From an uncultured Bacteroidota bacterium (GTDB lineage: Bacteria > Bacteroidota > Bacteroidia > Chitinophagales > Chitinophagaceae): a stretch of 61,288 nucleotides of DNA. The notes under the pieces are model-generated. The model was given only the letters and a program-made list of their open reading frames with translations, had not been told where the DNA came from and made no database searches. The stretch is taken from positions 1 to 61,288 of the forward strand of contig CAIJLK010000036.1 in the NCBI GenBank assembly GCA_903821465.1, written 5' to 3'. Below are positions 8,853 through 18,688 of the stretch, piece after piece (within the stretch, counting starts at the first letter, position 1; each line of letters opens with the position of its first letter). A program made the translations under genes and the position numbers.

Positions 8853-11081
8853 ATGTCTCCTAAAAGTATGAACAGCCAGTGGCTGCAGATATTGAGAGAT
8901 TTGTTGTTCGTATTACGCGAGCTCTGGCTTTTATTGTGCTTTAACATCCTAGCGCTCATTGCCTTTTTATTAATTCCACAAGGAACTGATATGCTCTTAT
9001 CGATCCTAGAACCAAAATCTTTTTTTACAACTTTAATTCCCATCGCAGTTTTATTGATCGCCTTATTTTATTGGAGTGTATCATCAGAATTCTGTACCAG
9101 ATTCATCATTTACATGACCGATAATTCTGGACACACATTGAGTCCGGATAGAGTGCTACTAAGAAAATCAATCCAAAAAAAACTAGCCCAATTTTTTTTG
9201 TATTATCCTGCAGTCCTAGTTGCGCTTGCCTGTATCAAAGCATTTCTTATAAACCTTGCAGAGATCGATCAGTCATGGTGGTTATTATTATTGATTCTTA
9301 CAGGCATTGTGTTGTTGCTATTTATATTAAATTATTTATATCAACCAGATAAAAAGAATCATAAGTCCAATATTTTCCATTGGATGCATTTGAGCGAAGA
9401 AGAAAAATACTGGACATCAAAATTATATGGCATTTTCAACGACTATCGCGTTGATCTATACCAGGAAGAAATTCAAAATAAGCATGAAGATCTGCCAAGA
9501 GAACTTCAATTACCGAATGGCAATTATATTCCTGTTTCATTTCAATTAAAAGAAAGACCAAAGAAATTAGTTGAGAATAAAAATATCGTTGTTTGGATCT
9601 ATCGCATACCACTTAGCTATTACCGTAACCTGATCACACAACTATTAGTGTTAGCAGTCATTGCCATGCTACTGATCCTGTATTTTGCCTTTGCTGGCAT
9701 TACGGTTTATCAAAGTGTTGGAGCAGTAGCTTTAATTTGTTTTGCATTTGCATGCTGGCAACTTGTATATACGGTCTTGCACTTTCTTGATAAGGCCCAG
9801 CCCATTCCAAAAACAAATCTGACATTTAGATTGCTGGTTTTAATTTGGATCTGTTTTTGTTCCTATATTAATAACGACCATCCTGCTCGCTTTATAAAAA
9901 ATGACAGGGTCATAAATGCCAAGCCATTATCTGAACATTTCAATAATTGGATCAGCCATCTGCAGCAATCAGAAAATTATCAGATCACAGATTCTGTTCC
10001 AGTATTTTTTATCGCATCAGAAGGAGGCGCATTAAGAACCGGCGCATTCACAGCGATGCTATTGGCTAAACTACAAGACAGTTTCCCAAATTTTAAAAAA
10101 CATATTTATTGTTATAGTGGCATATCGGGTGGTGGTCTGGGATTACAATTTTTTCAAAGTCTTCCAACTCCCGCAATAAAAGATCAACTAAGAAATAATC
10201 GAAATAGTACCAAGGCTTTTTTTGAAATTGATTATCTATCTCCCGTAACAGGCAAATTGGTTTTTGGAGAAATACTGAATTATTTTATTCCCCAACAGAT
10301 CCCTGCTTTTGATCGCGCCATAGCGCTAGAACAGGCTTGGGAAGCAAGCTGGGCTAATGCAACCGACCATACAGTACCCAATTCATTTGCCAACTCCTTT
10401 GATGAACAAATTGGAAATGATAAACCAGCTTTATTTATCAACACGGTAGAATCAGAAACAGGGTTGCCCTGTATATTTACCAATACTTTACTTGATTCCT
10501 CTGTAGCACTATTTACCGCAAGAGACTTGCGCAAAAAATTTGGCGTCTCCATTCCCTATTCAACAGCTATCAATTTGGGCACACGTTTTCCATTCTTATC
10601 ACCTGCAGCTATGTTTACAAAAGAGGGGATTCGCTTACATTATATTGATGGAGGCTATTTTGAAAATAAAGGGCAGCAAACAATTTTAGAAATTCTTCAA
10701 AGCCTTCATCTAGAAAAATATCCTATAGTAAAACCCTATATTCTGCAGTTTAATTTTTCACAGGATGATAGTAGCAGTAATCGATCCATTCGTTTTGCCA
10801 ACGAAGTCATGGAGATAGTAAATGGCATTGAAAACACCAGATATGCAAGAGTAAATCTTATAACAGAAGCAATGAAAAATTATATGCAGCAAAGGTTTGA
10901 TACAGATCAGATCATCAACCTAAATCTGGATATCTCTGTAAGAAAATTACCCATGAACTGGTTACTCTCGCATACTGCCATGAACCGGGTTAACAACTAT
11001 ACCGATTCATTAATGCATCTACAAAAAGATAGTTTACAAATTAAAAAAATAATCGACGCCATTACTAACCAAAAAAAATAA
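8853..11081 (+). CDS. Membrane-anchored patatin-like phospholipase
   Basis: This 742-aa protein probably hydrolyses acyl esters of lipids with a Ser-Asp dyad. Hydrophobic stretches near residues 25-45, 55-75, 110-130 and 145-165, and another set near 265-310, predict a multi-pass inner-membrane N-terminal half. The patatin domain follows (about 380-610). It shows the oxyanion-hole segment EGGALRTG near 388, the nucleophile elbow GISGGG with the serine near 423, and the aspartate in YIDGGYFENKG near 599. Family patatins usually have DG(A/G) here, as seen. A small lipoprotein gene starts four bases after its stop, indicating co-transcription. Which lipid it acts on, and on which membrane face, is not visible. 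Confidence 0.83.
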   Translation: MSPKSMNSQWLQILRDLLFVLRELWLLLCFNILALIAFLLIPQGTDMLLSILEPKSFFTTLIPIAVLLIALFYWSVSSEFCTRFIIYMTDNSGHTLSPDRVLLRKSIQKKLAQFFLYYPAVLVALACIKAFLINLAEIDQSWWLLLLILTGIVLLLFILNYLYQPDKKNHKSNIFHWMHLSEEEKYWTSKLYGIFNDYRVDLYQEEIQNKHEDLPRELQLPNGNYIPVSFQLKERPKKLVENKNIVVWIYRIPLSYYRNLITQLLVLAVIAMLLILYFAFAGITVYQSVGAVALICFAFACWQLVYTVLHFLDKAQPIPKTNLTFRLLVLIWICFCSYINNDHPARFIKNDRVINAKPLSEHFNNWISHLQQSENYQITDSVPVFFIASEGGALRTGAFTAMLLAKLQDSFPNFKKHIYCYSGISGGGLGLQFFQSLPTPAIKDQLRNNRNSTKAFFEIDYLSPVTGKLVFGEILNYFIPQQIPAFDRAIALEQAWEASWANATDHTVPNSFANSFDEQIGNDKPALFINTVESETGLPCIFTNTLLDSSVALFTARDLRKKFGVSIPYSTAINLGTRFPFLSPAAMFTKEGIRLHYIDGGYFENKGQQTILEILQSLHLEKYPIVKPYILQFNFSQDDSSSNRSIRFANEVMEIVNGIENTRYARVNLITEAMKNYMQQRFDTDQIINLNLDISVRKLPMNWLLSHTAMNRVNNYTDSLMHLQKDSLQIKKIIDAITNQKK

Positions 11082-11085
11082 TCTT

Positions 11086-11568
11086 ATGAAAAATCAAATT
11101 AGCTTTTTATTTATTAGTGTATGTATTTTATTGACTAGTTGTGCAGGTGTAAAAATTTATTCCGATGCGCAACTACTTCACACTACGGCTATTCAGTTTC
11201 ATTATGCCAAACCATTTTTACTGGTAGAACACAATGCTACTAAAGAAGGAACTACTAAAACAAGCATTATTTATTTGCCCGATCAAACCGAAACTTATTA
11301 TGCAAAAATGGTGAATGGATTAGGCAATAGCGATCTGAAAATTGCTTTCGAGAATGGAAGCATTGCATCATTAGGCACAAGTTCAGATAATAAGATCCTA
11401 TTATCAACCGGATCTCTAAGTAGTTTAATCAGTGATCTGGCAAAAACGCCAAATACAAATTTAAACGAAAAGAAAAATTATGTTAGCGAACAAGAATTTG
11501 AATTGTATGAAATAATTGTAAGGGATGGAATAACAAGTCTGAAAAAAATGGAATTGAAAAACAAATAA
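11086..11568 (+). CDS. Small lipoprotein, function unknown
   Basis: This 160-aa protein begins with a lipoprotein signal: positively charged start, hydrophobic core, and the lipobox LTSC with the acylated cysteine at about residue 19. The mature part has no cysteine motif or repeat that I recognise. Its start lies four bases after the patatin stop, so translation is likely coupled and the two products may work together at the envelope. It ends exactly against the convergent gene at 11569. I do not recognise a family. Confidence 0.72.
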   Translation: MKNQISFLFISVCILLTSCAGVKIYSDAQLLHTTAIQFHYAKPFLLVEHNATKEGTTKTSIIYLPDQTETYYAKMVNGLGNSDLKIAFENGSIASLGTSSDNKILLSTGSLSSLISDLAKTPNTNLNEKKNYVSEQEFELYEIIVRDGITSLKKMELKNK

Positions 11569-11997
11569 TCATTTGATCAAAAGCTTATGAAACTTTTCGA
11601 TCTCTTTTTTTTCATCAATAGTTAACTGTTCGTTATTTGAAAATTTCGAATGTAAGAATACTACTCTTTTATGTTGCGGATATTTAGTAAGAATATCTGT
11701 AATAAGTTGCTCAGTTATATCATCTTTAACATAGAGCGGTTTGATCTCTGCTACTGGTGTTTTATCGCGTGTTGGACGTTTTAAAATTTCTGCCTCTAAA
11801 GTCGCTAGCCAACTCTGTGGCATATCAGTAACTTTTTGTGCTTTAAGGAATAAACCTTCGAGTTGTTTCTTACTTAGTCCCCCCCGTTCTTCGTACTGAT
11901 GCATCAGGCTCATAATAAACAACGCATCCGGATTGTGCTTATAACAAGCATCCAAAATTTTATCAATAATATCAATGCCTGGTTTTTTCTTGATCAT
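11569..11997 (-). CDS. Hypothetical cytoplasmic protein
   Basis: This is a 142-aa soluble, helix-rich, lysine-rich protein starting MIKKKPGIDIIDKILDACYK. I do not recognise a family. A GTG six codons upstream (12015) would give 148 aa; I prefer the ATG because the added residues are not clearly conserved-looking, but this is undecided. No signal peptide or membrane segment is present. It follows the coiled-coil membrane gene at 12048 on the same strand by 32-50 bases, so the two are probably one operon. Its stop codon abuts that of the convergent lipoprotein gene. Confidence 0.6.
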   Translation of the reverse strand: MIKKKPGIDIIDKILDACYKHNPDALFIMSLMHQYEERGGLSKKQLEGLFLKAQKVTDMPQSWLATLEAEILKRPTRDKTPVAEIKPLYVKDDITEQLITDILTKYPQHKRVVFLHSKFSNNEQLTIDEKKEIEKFHKLLIK

Positions 11998-12047
11998 TTG
12001 GCAGAAGTAGGCCACAAGATCGGAATAATTTTTGCTATTAGAGCTTG

Positions 12048-12407
12048 TTACATTTTCGACAAAATAAGTTTTGAGTCGATCTCTAAGATCTGCCTGGCCA
12101 ATTCTACGTCTTCTACTGTTAATTCTTCAATCAATCCTTTATCATTTTCTCTTTTTTCGGCCATTGCCACTTTCACCATCACTAATTGCGTCTCTGCTTT
12201 AATGGCCCTAGCAAGAAATTGTTCTTTTTCTGATTGAGTTCTGCGAACGGTTCTTTCCATTCCTTCCATGATCTCCATTTTACATTTCAATTGTTCTTCC
12301 AAAAGCTTCTGCTTATTAATAAATCCACTTCGAATGAAAATAAAACAAAGTAAGGAAACGATAATAGCTGTAAAAACAGATATGGTAATAAGACTAAAGT
12401 CCATCAT
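12048..12407 (-). CDS. Single-pass membrane protein with coiled coil, function unknown
   Basis: This 119-aa protein starts MMDFSLITISVFTAIIVSLL, a single hydrophobic helix (about residues 5-27). A charged helical region follows with a heptad pattern rich in Glu, Lys and Leu (about 35-100), predicting a coiled coil. A TTG 19 codons upstream (12464) gives a longer reading, but the tandem ATGs at 12407 and 12404 fit the membrane segment better. It is the first gene of a likely two-gene minus-strand unit with the hypothetical gene downstream. I recognise no family; an envelope-anchored scaffold is possible but only a guess. Confidence 0.55.
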   Translation of the reverse strand: MMDFSLITISVFTAIIVSLLCFIFIRSGFINKQKLLEEQLKCKMEIMEGMERTVRRTQSEKEQFLARAIKAETQLVMVKVAMAEKRENDKGLIEELTVEDVELARQILEIDSKLILSKM

Positions 12408-12630
12408 TAGATCATTTGTTAAGTTATAAAAACAGTTAACAACAGAAGCAATCAAAAGTTGCAAAAATGTAGATCCAATAGTCTCAAGGGGGACTCGCTA
12501 ACAAATATAATTTAATCTCTGAATTATAGCAGTTTAGCTCCTTAATAAATTTTATTAAAATGCTCGCCTATTTGACAGCCAACCCTAGAACTGGGTTTAG
12601 CTTTTATTTGTATCTTCCGTTTTCAGGGAA

Positions 12631-13983
12631 ATGCTGTCTTCCTATATGCAATCCATCAAAAAATCATTCGAACAATTTTCAATTGTCAATTATCTCCTTA
12701 AATGGACCTGCCTCGTTACACCCATGGCTATGGCAGTGGGAAGTTTAGTGGCACTATTTCTATGGTTACTCGACCGGGCTACACAAATTCGATGGCAGCA
12801 TGGATGGTTAATTTATTGTTTGCCCTTTGTGGGAATACTCATTTATTTTTTATACCAGCAGCTTGGAAAGAAAACCGAAGCGGGTAATAATCTAATCATC
12901 GATGAAATACATGAACCAGATGGTGGCGTGCCGGCGCGCATTGCACCCTTGGTTTTTGCTACTACACTTCTAACACATTTGTTTGGCGGTTCGGCTGGTA
13001 GAGAGGGTACTGCGGTGCAAATGGGTGGCGGCATTGCTGGACTTTTTGGAAGATGGCTCAAATTGAATCAGCCTGATCTGCGGGTTTTACTCATGGCAGG
13101 AATTGCAGCTGGATTTGCCGCTGTGTTTGGCACACCTGTTACTGGAACCGTATTTGCTATGGAAGTGATTGCCATTGGTTCAATCAAATACGATGCTTTA
13201 TTACCCTGCCTCATAGCCAGTTTAGTTGCCAATTTTACTTGTAATGCCTGGGGTATTCATCATACCGCTTATGCCATTCATTTTACTCATTCTGATGTGG
13301 ATGGGTTTTTTGGAATTGATTATTTACTCATTGGCAAAGCTATTATTGCAGGAATTGCCTTCGGTTTAACTGCATATCTCTTTGGTCAAATGCAGCATGG
13401 CATTAAAGAATTAAGCAATCGATTCATTAAAATCAAATGGCTCATACCCGCAATGGGCGGATGCCTGATCATTGGTTTAACCTTGGCATTAGGCACACGC
13501 GACTTTCTCGGCCTCGGAGTATACTCAGAAAATCCCAATGGCATTTCTATCGTAAATGCTTTTAATCAGGGCGGGGTTGAAACCTGGAGTTGGCTTTGGA
13601 AATTAGTTTTCACTGCTATCACCCTCGGAACTGGTTTTAAGGGTGGAGAAGTAACGCCCCTGTTTTTTATTGGTGCCGCATTAGGAAATACGCTGGCTTG
13701 GGTTAGCGGCGCACCGGTAGATCTTTTTGCTGCACTAGGCTTTATTGCCGTATTTGCCGGAGCTACCAATACACCAATTGCCTGCACTATTATGGGTGTG
13801 GAATTATTCGGTGGCGAACATATTCTCTACTATGCCATCGCTTGTTTTCTGGCCTATTATTTTAGTGGACACTCCGGAATCTACTCCTCTCAAAGAATCC
13901 ATCATTCTAAAATTCGTACTGAGTCATTTGATATAAATACGACTATCAAAAAATTGAAAGATAAAATCCGTCAATCAAAATAA
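12631..13983 (+). CDS. ClC-family voltage-gated chloride channel or Cl-/H+ exchanger
   Basis: This 450-aa polytopic membrane protein has ClC signatures in order. [15 protein letters not shown] contains the gating glutamate of the GREGP-type motif, here with Thr in place of Pro. [14 protein letters not shown] follows, and [19 protein letters not shown] sits in the second half. Length and about ten or more hydrophobic helices fit bacterial ClC proteins without a CBS domain. The gating glutamate would allow either channel or exchanger behaviour; the sequence alone does not decide. It is followed nine bases later by the GH29 fucosidase gene, so it may be co-transcribed by chance or read-through. 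Start is ATG at 12631; an in-frame ATG five codons later is also possible. Confidence 0.9.
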   Translation: MLSSYMQSIKKSFEQFSIVNYLLKWTCLVTPMAMAVGSLVALFLWLLDRATQIRWQHGWLIYCLPFVGILIYFLYQQLGKKTEAGNNLIIDEIHEPDGGVPARIAPLVFATTLLTHLFGGSAGREGTAVQMGGGIAGLFGRWLKLNQPDLRVLLMAGIAAGFAAVFGTPVTGTVFAMEVIAIGSIKYDALLPCLIASLVANFTCNAWGIHHTAYAIHFTHSDVDGFFGIDYLLIGKAIIAGIAFGLTAYLFGQMQHGIKELSNRFIKIKWLIPAMGGCLIIGLTLALGTRDFLGLGVYSENPNGISIVNAFNQGGVETWSWLWKLVFTAITLGTGFKGGEVTPLFFIGAALGNTLAWVSGAPVDLFAALGFIAVFAGATNTPIACTIMGVELFGGEHILYYAIACFLAYYFSGHSGIYSSQRIHHSKIRTESFDINTTIKKLKDKIRQSK

Positions 13984-13992
13984 GCATCTACT

Positions 13993-15480
13993 ATGCAGTT
14001 ATTTCACAAAGCTTTCGGCATATTCTTAATTTCTTGCGCCTCTTTATCTACCCTTGCGCAGGTAGCTCCCAAACCTTATGGGGTGCTTCCAACTGAACGA
14101 CAATTAGCATGGCAGGAAAGAGAAATGTATGTGATCATGCATTTTACACCTACTACATTTCAAAATAAAGAATGGGGATTTGGCGATGCAGATCCTGCCA
14201 TTTTTAATCCAACAAATTTTGTTGCAAAAGATATTGTAGCTGCTGTGAAAGCTGGCGGTTTTAAGGGGATCACCGTTGTTGCCAAACACCACGATGGATT
14301 TGCACTCTGGCCCACTCAATCAACCGCTTATAATATCAGCAAATCGCCGTTTAGGAATGGGAAGGGCGATCTGGTAAAGGAAATGAAAGAAGCTACAATA
14401 CAAGCGGGACTAGGCTTTGGCATCTATTGCTCTCCATGGGATCGAAACAATGCGAATTATAGTAAGCCTGCCTATATTAATGAAGTTTATTACAAACAAT
14501 TAGAAGAGTTATATAGTAATTACGGACAATTACATACCGTATTCTACGATGGTGCCAATGGAGGTGATGGATTTTATGGCGGCGCCAAAGAAAAAAGATC
14601 GATCGATGCATCCACTTATTATAATTATGATAAGATCTGGACCATCGTTCGTAAAATGCAACCGAATGCTGTGATCTTTAGTGATATCGGACCCGATATT
14701 CGTTGGGTAGGCAATGAATCCGGATTTGCTGCAGAAACATCTTGGTCAACTTTTACCCCCATTAGTCCGGTAAAAGATAAAAAGCCTTCACCAGGTTTTG
14801 TGGAAGAGAAAGATTTACCAAGAGGAACCCGCAATGGCGAATTCTGGACACCTGCAGAATGCGATGTGCCGCTCAGGCCAGGATGGTTTTATCATCCCGA
14901 ACAAGATGGAAAAACAAAGACTCCTGCACAATTATTAGAGATCTATTATCAATCTGTTGGCAGAAGTGCCGCACTTGATCTAGGCATTGCACCCATGCCA
15001 AGTGGACAATTGCATCCCGATGATATTAAAAACTTGCGCGAGTTTGGAACGATCTTAAAAAACACTTTTGCAAGCAACCTTGCAGCAGGTGCTACCATCA
15101 GTGCTTCAAATACTAGAGCAAAGAGTTCAAAGTTTTCTGCTAACAAACTGATCGATCAAGATCGTTACAGTTACTGGGCTACAGATGATTCAGTTACACA
15201 TGCTGAATTAATTTTTCAACTAAAGAATACAGCAAGTTTCAACGTAGTGCGACTCAGAGAAAATATTAAACTGGGTCAGCGTATCGAAGCAGTTGCTGTT
15301 GATGCATGGATCGATAATAATTGGAAAGAGATTGGAACAGCTACTAGCATTGCTGGCAATAGATTGATCAGATTAAAAAACAAGATCACCACTAATAAAG
15401 TGCGATTGCGTATCATTCAATCGCCGGTATGTATTGCTTTGAGTGATTTCGGACTTTTTGCTGAACCAAACTTGCAATAA
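13993..15480 (+). CDS. Secreted alpha-L-fucosidase, GH29
   Basis: This 495-aa enzyme should release alpha-L-fucose from glycans by retention. It has a signal peptide ending LAQ, then the GH29 barrel. HFTPTTFQNKEWGFGD lies near residue 50, the substrate-binding VAKHHDGFALWPT near 96-108, and VFYDGANG near 183-190 carries the presumed nucleophile aspartate. A C-terminal discoidin-like (F5/8 type C) domain spans about 355-490, recognised from SAS-type beta strands and the ANKLIDQDRYSYWATDD segment. The subgroup looks like the GH29-B type with restricted linkage preference, though this is tentative. It lies nine bases after the ClC gene, on the same strand, and before an efflux operon. Confidence 0.92.
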   Translation: MQLFHKAFGIFLISCASLSTLAQVAPKPYGVLPTERQLAWQEREMYVIMHFTPTTFQNKEWGFGDADPAIFNPTNFVAKDIVAAVKAGGFKGITVVAKHHDGFALWPTQSTAYNISKSPFRNGKGDLVKEMKEATIQAGLGFGIYCSPWDRNNANYSKPAYINEVYYKQLEELYSNYGQLHTVFYDGANGGDGFYGGAKEKRSIDASTYYNYDKIWTIVRKMQPNAVIFSDIGPDIRWVGNESGFAAETSWSTFTPISPVKDKKPSPGFVEEKDLPRGTRNGEFWTPAECDVPLRPGWFYHPEQDGKTKTPAQLLEIYYQSVGRSAALDLGIAPMPSGQLHPDDIKNLREFGTILKNTFASNLAAGATISASNTRAKSSKFSANKLIDQDRYSYWATDDSVTHAELIFQLKNTASFNVVRLRENIKLGQRIEAVAVDAWIDNNWKEIGTATSIAGNRLIRLKNKITTNKVRLRIIQSPVCIALSDFGLFAEPNLQ

Positions 15481-15556
15481 GCAAATAGCTTCTTACCTTT
15501 ATTCATAAGCGATTATTTGATAAATAGTTCTATGCACCATTAATGTATCTCGCATA

Positions 15557-16636
15557 ATGTATAAAGTCAGCCTTCTCCTATTTACCCTCTTTCTTTTTTC
15601 ATGTAAAAGCAAGAAAGAAACCATTAAGCCTAGTATTGAAAATATAAGTTCTTCCGTTTACGCGTCAGGATTAATCAAGAGTAAAAACCAATACCAGGTT
15701 TTTGGAACCGTGAATGGAATTATTTCTGAAGTATTCGTTACCGAAGGTGATCTGGTTAAGAAGGGAACCGCACTATTTGCAATTGAAAGTGAAACCCAGA
15801 AACTGAATAAAGAAAACGCTGAATTATCAGCTAAATTTTCAGATACTTATGCAAACGAAACAAAGCTTAATGACGCTAAGCTTGCTATTGAATTCGCAAA
15901 AAATAAAATGAAGAACGATTCGCTACTCTTTATTCGTCAGCAATCACTTTGGCAACAACAAATTGGAACAAGAATTGACCTAGAACAAAAAGAATTGCAA
16001 TTCCAAAATTCTAAAACAAATTATACTTCAACCATTTTCAAGTATCAGGATCTGAAAAGGCAAATTGAATACCTCTCTGAACAATCAAAAAAGAATTTAC
16101 TCATTTCAAAAAACTTACAAAGCGATTTCACTATTAAAAGTGAGATCGATGGCAAGGTCTACGCGATCTTAAAAAAGAAAGGCGAGATCACTAACGCACA
16201 ATCTGCATTGGCCACCATTGGAGACGATACGAAGTTTACCCTTGAAATGCAAATAGATGAATATGATATTTTAAAAGTAAAAAAAGGATTGCCTGTTTTG
16301 GTGAATCTTGAAAGCTATCCAGGCAAGGTTTTCGATGCAATTGTTACAAAAATAAATCCCCTCATGAACGAGCGTAGTAAGACTTTTATGGTGGAGGCTG
16401 AATTTGTAAAAAAACCTGAACAGCTATATGCCAACATCAGTTTTGAAGCGAGCATCGTTTTAGAAACAAAAGAAAAAGTATTGCTCATACCTAGAAATTA
16501 TCTGTTGAATGATAGTACTGTTATAAAAGCAGACGGTAAAAAGCAAATTATTAAAACCGGAATGAAAGATTATAATAAAGTAGAGGTCATCTCTGGTTTA
16601 ACTGCTTCTGATGAATTGCTCAAACCAACAAAATAA
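15557..16636 (+). CDS. HlyD/RND-type periplasmic adaptor lipoprotein of an ABC exporter
   Basis: This 359-aa protein has a lipoprotein leader with lipobox FSC at about residue 16. A biotinyl-lipoyl half-domain follows (SEVFVTEGDLVKKGTALFAIES, about 55-80), then a long coiled-coil hairpin (about 80-195), the second lipoyl half near 195-225 (IKSEIDGKVYAILKKKGEI), and beta-barrel and membrane-proximal domains. It should bridge an inner-membrane ABC transporter and an outer-membrane channel, which is not in the window. Its TAA overlaps the ATG of the permease gene by one base, indicating coupled translation. The adaptor-permease-ATPase order resembles DevBCA and MacAB-type systems. The exported substrate is unknown. 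Confidence 0.87.
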   Translation: MYKVSLLLFTLFLFSCKSKKETIKPSIENISSSVYASGLIKSKNQYQVFGTVNGIISEVFVTEGDLVKKGTALFAIESETQKLNKENAELSAKFSDTYANETKLNDAKLAIEFAKNKMKNDSLLFIRQQSLWQQQIGTRIDLEQKELQFQNSKTNYTSTIFKYQDLKRQIEYLSEQSKKNLLISKNLQSDFTIKSEIDGKVYAILKKKGEITNAQSALATIGDDTKFTLEMQIDEYDILKVKKGLPVLVNLESYPGKVFDAIVTKINPLMNERSKTFMVEAEFVKKPEQLYANISFEASIVLETKEKVLLIPRNYLLNDSTVIKADGKKQIIKTGMKDYNKVEVISGLTASDELLKPTK

Positions 16637-17895
16637 TGAAATACAAACTAATTGCAAGTATTTCTAAATCCCTTCTGTTTGCTAGGTTAAAACAAACATT
16701 GGTAGCGGCTATTGGTGTAACCTTTAGTATCACCATGTTTATTACATTACTAAGTTTTATGTCTGGTTTAAATGATTTGCTAGACGGACTAATTTTAAAT
16801 AGAACTGCACATATTCGTTTATATAACGAGATCAAAGCTTCCGATCAACAACCTGTTGATCTTTCAGAAAAATACAAAGGCCATCATAATTTTGTAAGCT
16901 CAGTAAAACCGAGAGACGAAAAAGCAGAAATATTGAATAGTGGAGCCATTATTCGTGCACTTCAAGCCGATGATCGGGTTACAGGTGTTGCACCAAAAAT
17001 TATGGCGCAAGTATTTTATAACGTGGGATCCATCGACCTCACAGGCGTAATTAACGGAATCGATGTTGATGAAGAATCACGCTTATTCTTTTTCAAGAAC
17101 TATGTGGTGGGCGGAAATTATATCGATCTTAAAAACACACCCAATAGCATCATTTTAGGAAAAGGTGCCGCAGATAAAATGATGTCAAATATTGGCGATA
17201 TCATTCAAGTAACAACTAGTAAAGGTGATCGTGTACAATTAAAAGTAGTTGGCTATTTTCAATCAGGGATTCAAGAAATTGATAAGGTGCAAAGCTATGC
17301 TAGCATCAGCACTACCCAAAAAATTCTTGGACAGCCCAATAGCTATATCACCGACATCCAAGTGAAATTAAAAAATGTTTTAGATGCCCCGGTAATTGCA
17401 AAAGAATTTCAAAAAAAGTTTAATGTAGAAGCAGTAGATATACAAACAGCAAACTCACAATTTGAAACAGGTAGTTCTATCAGAACGCTTATTTCTTATG
17501 CAGTTGGAATTACTTTATTGATCGTTGCTGGATTCGGAATTTATAATATTCTCAATATGATGATATATGAGAAAATGGATTCTATTGCTATATTAAAAGC
17601 AACCGGATTTTCGGGTCGAGATGTGAACAATATATTTATTACTATCGCATTAAGTATTGGAATTTTTGGGGGTGCACTAGGTTTGCTCTTTGGTTTTGGC
17701 CTTTGCAATATCATTGAACATATCCCATTTAATACAGCATCACTTCCTACAGTCAAAACCTATCCGATAAACTATAATCCAAAATTCTATATGATAGGCA
17801 CTGTCTTTTCTATCCTAACAACGTACTTAGCTGGATATTTTCCATCACGTAAGGCTAGTAAAATTGATCCTGTAATTATTATCAGAGGAAAATAA
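16636..17895 (+). CDS. FtsX/MacB-like ABC transporter permease
   Basis: This 419-aa protein has the MacB/FtsX plan: one N-terminal membrane helix (about residues 15-45), a large periplasmic domain (about 45-275), and three C-terminal helices near 280-305, 330-355 and 380-405. The periplasmic part contains the GxxVVGGNYIDLKN and ILGKGAADKM segments seen in MacB_PCD domains. With the upstream adaptor and downstream ATPase it forms a complete mechanotransmission-type exporter except for the outer-membrane channel. Such systems move peptides, lipoproteins, glycolipids or toxins; nothing here decides which. It overlaps the adaptor gene by one base and ends one base before the ATPase start. Confidence 0.9.
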   Translation: MKYKLIASISKSLLFARLKQTLVAAIGVTFSITMFITLLSFMSGLNDLLDGLILNRTAHIRLYNEIKASDQQPVDLSEKYKGHHNFVSSVKPRDEKAEILNSGAIIRALQADDRVTGVAPKIMAQVFYNVGSIDLTGVINGIDVDEESRLFFFKNYVVGGNYIDLKNTPNSIILGKGAADKMMSNIGDIIQVTTSKGDRVQLKVVGYFQSGIQEIDKVQSYASISTTQKILGQPNSYITDIQVKLKNVLDAPVIAKEFQKKFNVEAVDIQTANSQFETGSSIRTLISYAVGITLLIVAGFGIYNILNMMIYEKMDSIAILKATGFSGRDVNNIFITIALSIGIFGGALGLLFGFGLCNIIEHIPFNTASLPTVKTYPINYNPKFYMIGTVFSILTTYLAGYFPSRKASKIDPVIIIRGK

Positions 17896-17896
17896 G

Positions 17897-18577
17897 ATGA
17901 GCAATAAAATACTGATAGCAAATAAAATCTGTAAATCATTTCATGATCCCATTACTGTGCAGGTATTAAATAATATTAGCTTTGAGGTAGAGAAAGGCGA
18001 ATTTATTTCTGTCATCGGAAGATCGGGTTGCGGAAAATCTACTTTGCTCTATATCCTTTCTACCATGGATACCGACTATGATGGTGACTTATTTATAGAT
18101 GGTGTTCTAATGCGCGATAAAAAAGAAAAAGAACTGGCCAGTGTACGCAATGAAAAAATTGGATTTGTTTTTCAGTTTCATTATCTACTCAATGAATTTT
18201 CTGTCTTACAAAACGTTATGCTACCCGGATTAAAACTCAATAAATATTCTGCAAAAGAAGTAGAACATCGTGCTTATGAAAAATTGAAAGTGCTGGGCAT
18301 CGAAAAGGAAGCACTCAAATTACCGAACCAATTATCGGGGGGACAAAAACAGCGCGTTGCAATAGCACGTGCCTTGATTAACGACCCCATTATTATTATG
18401 GGTGACGAACCTACCGGGAACCTTGATAAAAAAAATAGCGAGATCGTTTTTAATATATTCAAAGAACTGGCCGACACCTATCACCAAACCCTCCTCATTG
18501 TTACACACGATAATGATTTTGCTGCACGAACTACCCGTATCATTGAAATGGAAGACGGTCAGATTATAAAAATGTGA
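17897..18577 (+). CDS. ABC transporter ATP-binding protein (LolD/MacB type)
   Basis: This 226-aa cytoplasmic ATPase has Walker [10 protein letters not shown] at residues 41-49, a Q-loop [10 protein letters not shown], the ABC signature [15 protein letters not shown] near 144-158, Walker [14 protein letters not shown] near 165-177 and the switch histidine in LIVTHD near 200. The length and the GDEPTGNLD form place it in the LolD/MacB/FtsE group that pairs with FtsX-like permeases. It starts one base after the permease stop, so all three genes (adaptor, permease, ATPase) form one operon. No terminator hairpin with a T-run is evident downstream. Confidence 0.95.
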   Translation: MSNKILIANKICKSFHDPITVQVLNNISFEVEKGEFISVIGRSGCGKSTLLYILSTMDTDYDGDLFIDGVLMRDKKEKELASVRNEKIGFVFQFHYLLNEFSVLQNVMLPGLKLNKYSAKEVEHRAYEKLKVLGIEKEALKLPNQLSGGQKQRVAIARALINDPIIIMGDEPTGNLDKKNSEIVFNIFKELADTYHQTLLIVTHDNDFAARTTRIIEMEDGQIIKM

Positions 18578-18688
18578 TGTACATGCTGTGCACTTTGGAT
18601 AACTCATGACTAAAATCAGTTTTTATATGTTTTTGTTCAACTAATTTCCTGCCCTGATCAATTTTGGTAAATCACAAAGAACTTCCAT

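Noticed and set aside
12465..12630. A promoter with TTGACA and TTTATTTG before the ClC gene
   Set aside because: Spacing between the two elements is far too long and the -7 box does not match TAnnTTTG.
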